Assembly: GCA_023411575.1 (NCBI GenBank)
Contig: JAEYOP010000021.1
Location: forward strand, 1-12,097
Source of the DNA: Bacillota bacterium
Lineage (GTDB): Bacteria; Bacillota; Clostridia; Acetivibrionales; DTU013
Direction of reading: 5' to 3'
DNA length: 12,097 nt
The notes under the pieces are model-generated. The model was not told where the DNA came from and ran no database searches. It was given only the letters and a program-made list of their open reading frames with translations. Both the position numbers and the translations under genes were made by a program. Below are positions 1 through 6,553 of this stretch, in pieces (positions within the stretch are counted from its first letter, which is position 1; every line of letters begins with the position of its first letter).

Positions 1-50
1 ACCATGGTCTAAAGATTTGCCCCAAGAGTGCAGGTTGAATAAGAGATTAA

Positions 51-99
51 AAAAAGAATTCCGATAGTGGTTAAATTGTACCACACTGGAATTCTTTTT
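51..99. terminator. Bidirectional Rho-independent terminator
   Basis: Arms AAAAAGAATTCC (51-62) and GGAATTCTTTTT (88-99) form a 12-bp stem, with an inner GTGG/CCAC pairing in the loop region. Read on either strand the stem ends in a run of T, so it can stop transcripts from both sides. On the minus strand it lies about 120 bases after the stop of the 116-aa gene and is its most likely terminator. The stretch 100-220 shows no gene. Confidence 0.8.
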
Positions 100-220
100 T
101 ATATACGCCATGTTTTGAATCACTTACCTGATATTTAACTTAACTCAAGGGATTTCACAGAATAATTACACTCACATCTTCTCTGCACTTCGATAGGTCC
201 AGGAAGGTTATATGTCGTTA

Positions 221-571
221 TTATGCCAATAAATCTTCTTTGTATTTCAATACTTCCATGGCTGCAGTACAAGCCGGACAATCACACCAAACAGCTCCCT
301 TGGCCTTAATGTCTTTTGCGTGAGAGGCTATCTGTGATACCATCTCAGCTCCGAATTTTTCAATCCCCATCTCGCTACTAAATAGATTAATTACCGTATC
401 GATATCCACAATAGAATCCTCTAGTACCTCTACATACTTTTTACCGGCTTCCTTTTCGCCCTCTTTTCCTACCGCTTCAAGCCATTCATTAGCTACTGTT
501 TTAAGACCAGCATAACAATGGGTATTTAAAAGTTCTTTTGTCTTTTCATTAATAATATCTTGATTTTTCAT
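221..571 (-). CDS. Small conserved-looking protein with CxCxxC motif, function unknown
   Basis: This encodes a 116-aa soluble, acidic and mostly helical protein with no signal peptide or membrane segment. Near its C-terminus sits a compact cysteine motif, WCDCPAC (Cys96, Cys98, Cys101). This spacing could bind a metal ion or act in thiol chemistry, and one further Cys lies at position 19. I recall similar short clostridial proteins with a CDCPAC motif that databases label loosely as chaperone-like, but I cannot confirm a family from sequence alone. The ATG start is supported by an AAGAGGAG ribosome binding site about six bases upstream (578-585). It stands alone with its own promoter (644-671) and a terminator downstream, so it looks like a single-gene transcript. 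It is not obviously tied to the hydrolase/TetR unit next to it. Confidence 0.8.
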   Translation of the reverse strand: MKNQDIINEKTKELLNTHCYAGLKTVANEWLEAVGKEGEKEAGKKYVEVLEDSIVDIDTVINLFSSEMGIEKFGAEMVSQIASHAKDIKAKGAVWCDCPACTAAMEVLKYKEDLLA

Positions 572-643
572 ATAATACTCCTCTTCTACACTGTTTTCTT
601 TATTGTTACCTATATTTTAGATGATAATTAAAGCTCATACTTA

Positions 644-671
644 ATTATACTACTTCTTTATGATTTCTCAA
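644..671 (-). promoter_or_regulatory. Sigma-A-type promoter of the CxCxxC protein gene
   Basis: On the minus strand, -35 TTGAGA (666-671) and -10 TATAAT (644-649) are separated by 16 bases. The -10 is a perfect match and the -35 matches five of six. The expected start is near 637, leaving a leader of about 65 bases before the ATG at 571. No palindrome or riboswitch-like structure is evident in that leader. Confidence 0.7.
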
Positions 672-777
672 GCAATAGCAATACTATCCTTCTATTTAGG
701 ATCAGATAAATGTGCTTTTATTTGCTTACCGTTTATGTACAAATTATGTATAACAGTAACTTCTGTATAATTGCATA

Positions 778-1671
778 TTAACACATAAAGTCAGCAAGTG
801 CTCTTTTTATCTCCGCTTCATTCCCTTTCATCAGATGTCCCCCCTCTTCAAATGCATGAAAAGTACAATTTGGAAATCGATCACATACTCTTACAACGCT
901 TTCATAACTTGCCATCTTATCATCCTTTGCATGCAAAATCAGCGTAGGTATTTGAAGCGTTTCAATAGCATATTCATCATAATTTCTGGCCATATCAGGA
1001 TTTGTTAGGGCTGCATCAATCCTTACACCGATCCTTCGTTCATTAATTGGAAGCATACTATAAATGGTATCGGAAGTAATTCCCATAAATACTTCAAACA
1101 ACGGACTAAGTAACCACATTCCAAAATTATTGGTCAATAATTCAGGCGGACCCTGATATCTCGCAACCTTATCTATTTTGTTCGGCAAAGGCATCGCCGA
1201 ACAATATAAGATTAATCCTTTTGTTCGTTCCGGATAATCCAATGCGAATCGTATAGCGACCGTTCCACCTGCTGACGTTGCAATTACATATACCTTATCA
1301 ACTCCAAGCCTATCCAGCAGCTCCACATAAGCTTTTGCCTGTTCTTTCGGAGTTCCATCCCCTAATATATCACTCCCTAAATAACCAAATCTTGAGGGTG
1401 CAATTATTCTATAGTTTTCTGCCATGTCCTTACATGTATCAAATGCTTGGTCATATCCTCCGAAAATTCCGTGTATGGATAAAATTGTCTCGCCCTTACC
1501 AACGTCAACATATGTCATAGCTCCATAGCTAAGTGTTGCTGTAATCGCATTATACGCTTCAAGCCTTTCATACCCTTTTTTCGTGGCTATCTTACATCGA
1601 ATAAACCGTATAAGAAAAAAGAGTAATAATACTACCACAAGTACCAATAATAAATATTTAACCATATTCAT
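778..1671 (-). CDS. Membrane-anchored alpha/beta hydrolase
   Basis: This is a 297-aa alpha/beta-hydrolase-fold enzyme. Residues 5-24 form one very hydrophobic helix followed by basic residues, which suggests an N-terminal membrane anchor with the catalytic domain held at the membrane. The oxyanion-side HG motif is at 67-68 (SIHGIFGG). The nucleophile elbow is ATSAGG with Ser133, and the first Gly of the usual GxSxG is Ala131. Acid candidates are Asp250/Asp251 in HAKDD, and the catalytic His is His279 in EGGHL. The triad is therefore complete, but the substrate (ester, lactone, peptide or other) cannot be told. It follows the TetR gene by about 46 bases on the same strand and is probably its co-transcribed target. 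The start is ambiguous: AGGAAAGG is better spaced (7 bases) for the Met at position 3 (ATG at 1665) than for the ATG at 1671. No clear terminator follows the stop. Confidence 0.88.
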   Translation of the reverse strand: MNMVKYLLLVLVVVLLLFFLIRFIRCKIATKKGYERLEAYNAITATLSYGAMTYVDVGKGETILSIHGIFGGYDQAFDTCKDMAENYRIIAPSRFGYLGSDILGDGTPKEQAKAYVELLDRLGVDKVYVIATSAGGTVAIRFALDYPERTKGLILYCSAMPLPNKIDKVARYQGPPELLTNNFGMWLLSPLFEVFMGITSDTIYSMLPINERRIGVRIDAALTNPDMARNYDEYAIETLQIPTLILHAKDDKMASYESVVRVCDRFPNCTFHAFEEGGHLMKGNEAEIKRALADFMC

Positions 1672-1717
1672 CCCTTTCCTGTCTTTCAGAATGATATATT
1701 AACTCCTTATAATTCTT

Positions 1718-2350
1718 TTACTTATTCTTGACTATCCTTTTATTAGTATAAAGAGATGAGAATTGCTTCACATGAGCATCCAGTAATTGCAATGCTTCCT
1801 CCAGACCATCATTATTCAAATCATACCTTGATAATAATAGATAAATGGGAGAATAGAACTGTAGAGCAGCAACCTGCGGATCACAATCCACAAATTTTTT
1901 TTGATCTACTAAATAAGTAAAAATAGAGGTTTCATACTCTAGTACATCACGAATAAACATTTTTTGAAAGGCTTCGCCGGCTACAGAATGTCTGTATTGC
2001 TCAGTCGTTACCATACGTCGAAAGGGTGCTGCAAATTCATCATTGATAAAATATAGAAACAGACTTCTCGCAATCATTAACAAATCCGTCTCTGATATTC
2101 CTTCATAGGATTTAGCCACACTATTCACGTCACCATTAGGTATTTTCATCCTTTCTCTCATCTGTTCATACCGTCTTGCCATTTCTTCTAGTAAGCAACA
2201 AAATATATCTTCTTTTCCCTTGAAATGATTATAAATTGATGCTGCTTTGATCCCAACTTCAGCAGCAATATCACGCATAGTAACCCCTTCATAGCCTCTG
2301 TCGGAAAACAGCTTAAGGGATTTATTAAGTATTAGCTCCTTTGTCTCCAT
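1718..2350 (-). CDS. TetR/AcrR-family transcriptional regulator
   Basis: A 210-aa protein of normal length for TetR repressors. The N-terminal DNA-binding domain covers residues 1-48, with the typical helix-turn-helix run TMRDIAAEVGIKAASIYNHF at about 24-43. The C-terminal helical ligand and dimer domain (about 50-200) has no recognisable specificity signature, so the inducer is unknown. The start ATG has a GAGAGG ribosome binding site about five bases upstream. Two 16-bp palindromes, in the promoter spacer and at the expected start of transcription, indicate autorepression. The hydrolase gene immediately downstream on the same strand is the likely regulated partner, since TetR regulators often control a neighbouring detoxifying or lipid-acting enzyme. 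That functional link is inferred from position and operator layout only. Confidence 0.93.
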   Translation of the reverse strand: METKELILNKSLKLFSDRGYEGVTMRDIAAEVGIKAASIYNHFKGKEDIFCCLLEEMARRYEQMRERMKIPNGDVNSVAKSYEGISETDLLMIARSLFLYFINDEFAAPFRRMVTTEQYRHSVAGEAFQKMFIRDVLEYETSIFTYLVDQKKFVDCDPQVAALQFYSPIYLLLSRYDLNNDGLEEALQLLDAHVKQFSSLYTNKRIVKNK

Positions 2351-2371
2351 AAATTTCCTCTCGTAAAATCA

Positions 2372-2387
2372 ACTAACAATTGTTAGT
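2372..2387. promoter_or_regulatory. TetR operator O2, over the transcription start
   Basis: The perfect 16-bp palindrome ACTAACAATTGTTAGT starts 25 bp away from the start of O1. That spacing is about two and a half helical turns, so the two dimers would sit on opposite faces of the DNA. It covers the predicted +1 position of the tetR transcript. Confidence 0.82.
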
Positions 2388-2390
2388 ATT

Positions 2391-2419
2391 ATTTTAACTA
2401 ACTATTGTTAGTTTGTCAA
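2391..2419 (-). promoter_or_regulatory. Promoter of the tetR-hydrolase unit
   Basis: On the minus strand, -35 TTGACA (2414-2419, perfect) and -10 TAAAAT (2391-2396, five of six) are separated by exactly 17 bases. The expected start is near 2384. The spacer is filled by one palindromic operator and the start region by another. Confidence 0.85.
2397..2412. promoter_or_regulatory. TetR operator O1, within the -35/-10 spacer
   Basis: The 16-bp imperfect palindrome ACTAACTATTGTTAGT differs from O2 by a single base. It occupies the spacer between the -35 and -10 hexamers, where a bound TetR dimer would exclude RNA polymerase. Confidence 0.8.
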
Positions 2420-2512
2420 TGTCTTATTACGTATATCCCAAAGTGAATAAAAATCACTAATCCATAAGACTAAGGTTTTTAATTGTATGAAAATTTGCAC
2501 AATTTTTCTTAT

Positions 2513-2548
2513 AAAAAAAACACCCTATCACTTTTACAGGATAGAGTG
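2513..2548 (-). terminator. Rho-independent terminator of the sugar transporter operon
   Basis: On the minus strand, CACTCTATC (2540-2548) pairs with GATAGGGTG (2521-2529) through one T-G wobble, around a 10-base loop, and is followed by eight T (2513-2520). It lies about 95 bases after the stop of the last permease gene and upstream of the tetR promoter, so it separates the two units. Confidence 0.85.
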
Positions 2549-2641
2549 CTAATAATTATTCTTCTCTGATATTCAATATAGTCTAAACCACGACCTCAAT
2601 TAATACTGCCCCCATTATATGCAAATTATTTTATATGTAAA

Positions 2642-3550
2642 TTATTCTTTTACACTACCAATCGTCAAACCAGTAACAAAGTACCTTTGCAAGAACGGAT
2701 ATACACATAAAATTGGTACAGAAGCCACAATTGTAATCGCCGCACGTAAAGCCATTGGCGTCGTTACCGAACCACCTTGACCGGCTATAGCCTGTGCGCC
2801 TGCCATACCACCTTGATTTGTTCCAGCGCTCATTGCGCTTGCCAGTAATTTCTGTAACTCGTATTGAAGTGTGGACAGCTTTTGTACACCGGAGTTATAC
2901 AGAAGCGTATCCATCCAACTATTCCAGCTGCCTACTGCTACGAAAAGTGCAATAACCGCAAGAGTTGGCTTACAAAGTGGCATAATGATACGCCACCATA
3001 TGCAAAAATGTCCCGCTCCATCCATTTCAGCCGACTCCGAAAGTGAATCAGGGATTGACTTCATATATGTTCGTATGACGATGAGGTTGAACGCACTGAT
3101 GATATTCGGTACCCAGTAAGCCTGAAATGTATTTATCATATTTAAATCTTTTATCAATAAATAATTCGGTATAAGACCGGCATTAAAGTACATTGTCAGC
3201 ACAAATATAACCGTAATTGGTTTTCTTAAAGCATACTCATCTCGACTAAGTGCATAAGCCAACAAAGATGTAAAGAAGATATTCGTGACTACAATAACAA
3301 ATGTCTTTGTAACGCTAATAATAAATGCATCATAAATTGTGTACATATGAAAGACTATATCATAATTCTTTAGTGTGAACACTCTCGGCCATATAGTAAT
3401 TCCGCCTCTTACCGCGTCCATTCCGTCATTAAAGGAAATCGCTAATGTGTTTAGCAACGGATATATCATAATTACACATAATAATATTAGGATGCCTGTA
3501 TTTATTATTGTGAATATAACGTTCCCTGGTTTCCACCTCTTATTCTTCAC
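2642..3550 (-). CDS. Carbohydrate ABC transporter permease, LplC/YtcP type
   Basis: This encodes a 302-aa inner-membrane permease of the CUT1 sugar-uptake class (MalG-like superfamily). About six membrane helices are visible, the first at residues 12-34 and others near 76-100, 111-132, 148-162, 193-210 and 268-290. The cytoplasmic EAA loop that docks the ATPase is at about 169-192 (SESAEMDGAGHF, then RIIMPL). The C-terminus GLTIGSVKE is typical of LplC relatives. The start codon is GTG (3548-3550) with an AAGGAGG ribosome binding site seven bases upstream that overlaps the stop codon of the preceding permease gene, so translation is probably coupled. It pairs with the LplB-type permease to form the channel and receives substrate from the lipoprotein. 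The substrate is probably a di- or oligosaccharide. A Gly/Ala-rich loop at 242-262 is unusually flexible. Confidence 0.93.
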   Translation of the reverse strand: MKNKRWKPGNVIFTIINTGILILLCVIMIYPLLNTLAISFNDGMDAVRGGITIWPRVFTLKNYDIVFHMYTIYDAFIISVTKTFVIVVTNIFFTSLLAYALSRDEYALRKPITVIFVLTMYFNAGLIPNYLLIKDLNMINTFQAYWVPNIISAFNLIVIRTYMKSIPDSLSESAEMDGAGHFCIWWRIIMPLCKPTLAVIALFVAVGSWNSWMDTLLYNSGVQKLSTLQYELQKLLASAMSAGTNQGGMAGAQAIAGQGGSVTTPMALRAAITIVASVPILCVYPFLQRYFVTGLTIGSVKE

Positions 3551-3557
3551 TCACACG

Positions 3558-3564
3558 CCTCCTT
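3558..3564 (-). promoter_or_regulatory. Ribosome binding site overlapping the upstream stop codon
   Basis: AAGGAGG on the minus strand shares bases with the TAA stop (3563-3565) of the first permease and lies seven bases before the GTG start of the second. This supports the GTG start and suggests translational coupling that keeps the two channel subunits equimolar. Confidence 0.8.
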
Positions 3565-4504
3565 ATACCAGTGTTTCTTCGCCAAGCCGCCCAGCTATAT
3601 AGTTGACCGACCCAACGATAATGATGCCTACAATTGTCTTAAACATACCCGCCACAACAGCCATACTGTAATTTCCCATCTGATAGCCATAGCGCATAAC
3701 AAATACATCAATTGTTTCTGATTTTTCAACTACCAGACCGTTACCTAAGAAATATGGAATTTCAAATCCTGCCTCCAAAATATAACCCGTAGACATAATC
3801 AATAGTATGACAATCGTTGGCCGAATGGACGGAAGCGTAATGTTCCATATTTTCCTGAAACGACCTGCGCCATCCATTTCCGCAGCTTCGTAAAGTGTCG
3901 GGTCTATGGCAGTCATAGCTGCTAAATACAAGATAGTATTCCAGCCCAATTCTTTCCACAGATGACTGAGAGCAGCAATTGCCCAAAAATATTCAGGTTT
4001 CGATAGAAACTGTATTGGCTCTTTAATAATATGCAATGCCATAAGTACTGAGTTGATAAATCCACCGGAGCTTGGTGCAGAGAGTGCAACCGAAACAATA
4101 CCCGCCACTATAATCCAACTAAGAAAGTGTGGCATATATGTAATATTTTGAATAACTCGCTTAAACGCTCCGTTCCTTACCTCGTTCATCATCAATGACA
4201 GGATAATCGCAAATACCGTACCAAGGAGCAATGTAAGTATGCTTTGCCCCAATGTATTTATAATGTCCCTTATGAAGCGCTCTCCCATAACGCCCGTAAA
4301 TAACTTATTAAAATTCTCAAATCCAATCCATTTCTGTTCCCATATACTGCGGCCCGGTTTAAATTTCTGGAATGCCATAGCCCAACCGTATATCGGTACA
4401 TACTTGAACAAAATCTGATATAAGAGTAACGGTACACTCATGATAAGCAAGGCTTTCTGGTTACCTAGGGTAACCCACATACTTTTTTTCCTTTTTTTAT
4501 TCAA
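3563..4504 (-). CDS. Carbohydrate ABC transporter permease, LplB/YteP type (TTG start)
   Basis: With a TTG start at 4504 this is a 313-aa CUT1-class permease. A basic N-terminus precedes the first helix (about residues 19-35), then comes the family hallmark KYVPIYGWAMAFQKFKPG at 34-51. Further helices lie near 85-107, 128-144, 173-197, 229-247 and 283-303. The EAA loop is at about 206-227 (EAAEMDGAGRF and NITLP), the site that contacts the ATPase. An in-frame ATG at 4519 would add five residues, but it has no ribosome binding site. A near-perfect GGGAGGT lies inside that extension, six bases before the TTG, so the TTG is preferred. It forms the channel with the LplC-type partner encoded 12 bases downstream. 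No ATPase gene is in the window, as is common for this transporter class, where one MsmK-like ATPase serves several systems. Confidence 0.92.
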   Translation of the reverse strand: MNKKRKKSMWVTLGNQKALLIMSVPLLLYQILFKYVPIYGWAMAFQKFKPGRSIWEQKWIGFENFNKLFTGVMGERFIRDIINTLGQSILTLLLGTVFAIILSLMMNEVRNGAFKRVIQNITYMPHFLSWIIVAGIVSVALSAPSSGGFINSVLMALHIIKEPIQFLSKPEYFWAIAALSHLWKELGWNTILYLAAMTAIDPTLYEAAEMDGAGRFRKIWNITLPSIRPTIVILLIMSTGYILEAGFEIPYFLGNGLVVEKSETIDVFVMRYGYQMGNYSMAVVAGMFKTIVGIIIVGSVNYIAGRLGEETLV

Positions 4505-4510
4505 CCTGGT

Positions 4511-4517
4511 ACCTCCC
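4511..4517 (-). promoter_or_regulatory. Ribosome binding site that sets a TTG start
   Basis: GGGAGGT on the minus strand is six bases upstream of TTG (4502-4504). The alternative ATG (4517-4519) overlaps this motif and is itself preceded by C-rich hairpin sequence with no purine-rich site. Confidence 0.75.
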
Positions 4518-4523
4518 ATATAA

Positions 4524-4548
4524 TGTGGGGGGCCATTGACCCCCCACA
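4524..4548 (-). promoter_or_regulatory. GC-rich intercistronic stem-loop between binding protein and permease genes
   Basis: A 9-bp perfect stem (TGTGGGGGG with CCCCCCACA) closes a 7-base loop in otherwise AT-rich DNA, 17 bases after the stop of the binding-protein gene. No T run follows on the minus strand, so it is not a classic terminator. Such hairpins between a binding-protein gene and its permease genes often protect the upstream mRNA or cause partial termination, giving excess binding protein. It ends six bases before the permease ribosome binding site and could also affect its access. Confidence 0.7.
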
Positions 4549-4565
4549 GTCCTACATGTTAGCCT

Positions 4566-6341
4566 TTATTTCCAGAGCTCAATACGCTCCTGAATGCCTG
4601 CATTTATGGCATCTTCATAAACCTTTACATTTATTTTACTTACTGCATCAACGTATTTAGCCCAGTTGCTTTCGAATTCAGCTACCGAACCTGTAATGGC
4701 TTTTGGCAGATACTGTACTGACGCATCAGTAAGCTGTTGGTTAACCTCATTTGCTTCGTCATTCAGTGTGATATTCCAACATGGATAATATACTGCGTTA
4801 TCCGGCGGGCTATTTACGAATTCACGCCATGTCTTCTTATTATAAGATTTCATGAAAGCCTTATCATATTCAGATAATGTCTCGTAGAACTCGGAAGGTT
4901 GGTCATCCGGACTGTAGGCATTACCGTCTGAGAACTGTCCATTGTGCTTCGGCAATAAGTCAAGTAATGCATTCAAACGGTTGCTTGCACGCCATGTCAA
5001 ATCTTTGAAATTGATTCGTTGCTGCTCTGTACGATAGAACATGCCGTTGCTGTCAACTTCATAATCTTCTCCTTCAATACCCCATGACAAAACCTTCTGC
5101 CAAGGCTCGCTCAGCATCAAATCTAGGAATCTGAGTGCAGCCTCAGGCTGTTGACTGGATACTGATACACCAAAGCCCTGGTTCGTATTCATAACATCAC
5201 GATCTGCATAATATGGTTCAGCACCTTCGTATGTTAACATAACAGGGGCATAGGTCCTTTCGTCCATACCAGCACCTTGTAAAGACTGTGTAGCCGTATT
5301 GAAGTTCCAGTACTGGTCATGCATACCAAGTACGACACCTGTTGCAATTTTTGCAGTGTATTGGTCAAAATTCTGAGTAAAGGATTCGGGATCTATTATA
5401 CCCTTTGCATACTGTTCATTCAAAATCTTGAACCAGTCGTGTGCAATCTGTTTGTCACCATAGATTGTTGCAACATTATTGCTATCAACCACAACGCCAC
5501 CGTTGTTAGGATTACCTGCAAGGAAGTTAGGAGGGTTCGTCATACCCCATTCACGTCCAGTGGAGGCAAGAACCGCAAAGCCTGCAGTTTTCTGACCATT
5601 TATCTCCGGATATTTCTTCATGTAATCCTCGATTAACTTAAAATATCCTTCAATGGTAATGCTTTCAAGATCCGGGTAACCGGCATCTGCAAGAACTGCC
5701 TTCTGAATCCAGAATGCTGTACCCCAGTGTATACCACCGGTGATGTTGCCATAGAAACGATTGTAGTTCGGGAATATGTATAGTCCTGGTTCTACCTCTG
5801 AACCGTTATAACTCATTTTCTTAATATATGGATCTACGTGTGTTTTAAGATTTGGATAATTTCCTGTTGCAAGGAAGTCATCCAATTTAATCAATGCGCC
5901 ACCTTCCAGAAGACGCAATTTTAAGTCTGTTGTACCAATCAGGTCGGGATATTCTCCACCTGCCAACATAACACCGATTTTCTGGTCGGCATTATCCGGA
6001 GTAACTATTTCATAATTTATTGTTACACCCAATTTTTCTTTGAGCAATTTAGTAATCTTGTTATCAGGTGCAGGTGCCTGCTCTGCTGTCATTAACCATA
6101 CAGAAAGTGTTGTGTCCTTGTCGGGTGTAAGTATGCCAGATGGATCTCCAAGCGGATCTGTTGTAGCAGGTGCCGAAGCATCAGGTGTCGATGCATCAGG
6201 TGCCGGTGCAGTCGTTGCATTAGCTTCGGAGCTCGGAGCCTTAGTCGGCTCAGTCATGGTGCTAGTTTCCTTTTTACATCCTACCATGCTCAGCATTACT
6301 ACAAGAACCATAACGATTGCGAAAATTTTCTTAATCTTCAT
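4566..6341 (-). CDS. Lipoprotein sugar-binding protein of an ABC transporter (extracellular solute-binding family 1, LplA-like)
   Basis: From the ATG at 6341 the protein has 591 residues. A lipoprotein signal peptide (basic MKIKK, a hydrophobic stretch, then the lipobox MVGC) gives Cys22 as the lipid-attached residue. A Thr/Ala/Pro/Ser-rich linker follows (about 25-68), partly built from a repeated 15-base unit encoding PDAST/PDASA (6178-6207). The mature two-lobed binding domain begins near 75 with TLSVWLM and includes AGGEYPDL. Family membership and the two adjacent CUT1 permeases indicate binding of a carbohydrate, probably an oligosaccharide, at the outer face of the membrane. The start is set by GGAGGG six bases upstream. 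An in-frame ATG at 6401 would place 20 extra residues before the signal peptide and is unlikely. The gene is first in the transporter operon, next to a LacI-type regulator. Confidence 0.92.
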   Translation of the reverse strand: MKIKKIFAIVMVLVVMLSMVGCKKETSTMTEPTKAPSSEANATTAPAPDASTPDASAPATTDPLGDPSGILTPDKDTTLSVWLMTAEQAPAPDNKITKLLKEKLGVTINYEIVTPDNADQKIGVMLAGGEYPDLIGTTDLKLRLLEGGALIKLDDFLATGNYPNLKTHVDPYIKKMSYNGSEVEPGLYIFPNYNRFYGNITGGIHWGTAFWIQKAVLADAGYPDLESITIEGYFKLIEDYMKKYPEINGQKTAGFAVLASTGREWGMTNPPNFLAGNPNNGGVVVDSNNVATIYGDKQIAHDWFKILNEQYAKGIIDPESFTQNFDQYTAKIATGVVLGMHDQYWNFNTATQSLQGAGMDERTYAPVMLTYEGAEPYYADRDVMNTNQGFGVSVSSQQPEAALRFLDLMLSEPWQKVLSWGIEGEDYEVDSNGMFYRTEQQRINFKDLTWRASNRLNALLDLLPKHNGQFSDGNAYSPDDQPSEFYETLSEYDKAFMKSYNKKTWREFVNSPPDNAVYYPCWNITLNDEANEVNQQLTDASVQYLPKAITGSVAEFESNWAKYVDAVSKINVKVYEDAINAGIQERIELWK

Positions 6342-6383
6342 AAATTTCCCTCCACATATTATTGATTCCCTTGATTTGTAACA

Positions 6384-6411
6384 CATATAATTTATGTACA
6401 TAGATTATATG
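6384..6411. promoter_or_regulatory. 28-bp palindrome over the start site of the sugar transporter operon
   Basis: Outer arms CATATAAT (6384-6391) and ATTATATG (6404-6411) flank the perfect inner palindrome TATGTACATA (6393-6402). Of 14 pairs only 6392/6403 fails. It lies directly downstream of the predicted -10, over the expected +1, which is the usual place for a repressor site. The adjacent LacI-type regulator is the obvious candidate. The RNA could also fold into a 5' hairpin. Confidence 0.65.
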
Positions 6412-6414
6412 ATT

Positions 6415-6443
6415 ATATTAACTTTTTTAGGCAATATTGTCAA
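6415..6443 (-). promoter_or_regulatory. Probable promoter of the sugar transporter operon
   Basis: On the minus strand, a perfect -35 TTGACA (6438-6443) lies 17 bases from TAATAT (6415-6420). A perfect TATAAT (6412-6417) overlaps it at a 20-base spacing. The expected start is around 6405-6408, giving a leader of about 65 bases before the ATG at 6341. Palindromes sit on both sides of this promoter. Confidence 0.65.
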
Positions 6444-6450
6444 ACATCAG

Positions 6451-6474
6451 AAATATGTACGCAGGTACACATTT
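6451..6474. promoter_or_regulatory. 24-bp palindrome upstream of the transporter promoter, candidate LacI-family operator
   Basis: The 10-base arms AAATATGTAC (6451-6460) and GTACACATTT (6465-6474) are inverted repeats with one mismatched pair around GCAG. The core TGTAC-4-GTACA is perfect. It lies just upstream of the -35 and shares the ATGTAC core with the palindrome over the start site, so the same regulator could bind both, perhaps with looping. Confidence 0.6.
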
Positions 6475-6508
6475 CAATGATTGTGAATATTGTCATAATC
6501 CAGTGGTG

Positions 6509-6539
6509 TTGTTCTCATTTGAAGAAACAAATAGAACAA
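6509..6539. repeat. Imperfect inverted repeat just after the LacI-type gene
   Basis: TTGTTC/GAACAA (6 bp) and ATTTG/CAAAT (5 bp) can form an imperfect hairpin 15 bases after the regulator stop codon on the minus strand. No T run follows, so it could at most be a weak terminator or 3'-end processing hairpin. Transcripts of the regulator may read through into the transporter genes. Confidence 0.4.
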
Positions 6540-6553
6540 ATAAGCAAATCTAT

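Noticed and set aside
2481..2504. AATTGT...ACAATT inverted repeat upstream of the tetR promoter
   Set aside because: Only the six outer bases pair well, the middle does not, and it sits near neither a promoter nor a gene start.
6178..6207. Two adjacent 15-base near repeats, considered as a tandem-repeat or CRISPR-like feature
   Set aside because: They lie within the low-complexity linker codons of the binding protein and encode PDAST/PDASA, with no spacers or further units.
5319..6381. Plus-strand open frames opposite the binding-protein gene
   Set aside because: They are shadows of a clear coding gene, with no ribosome binding sites and no family resemblance.
6342..6401. Longer N-terminus for the binding protein, starting at ATG 6401
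   Set aside because: It would put 20 residues before a textbook lipoprotein signal, overlaps the promoter palindrome and lacks a ribosome binding site. GGAGGG clearly serves the ATG at 6341.
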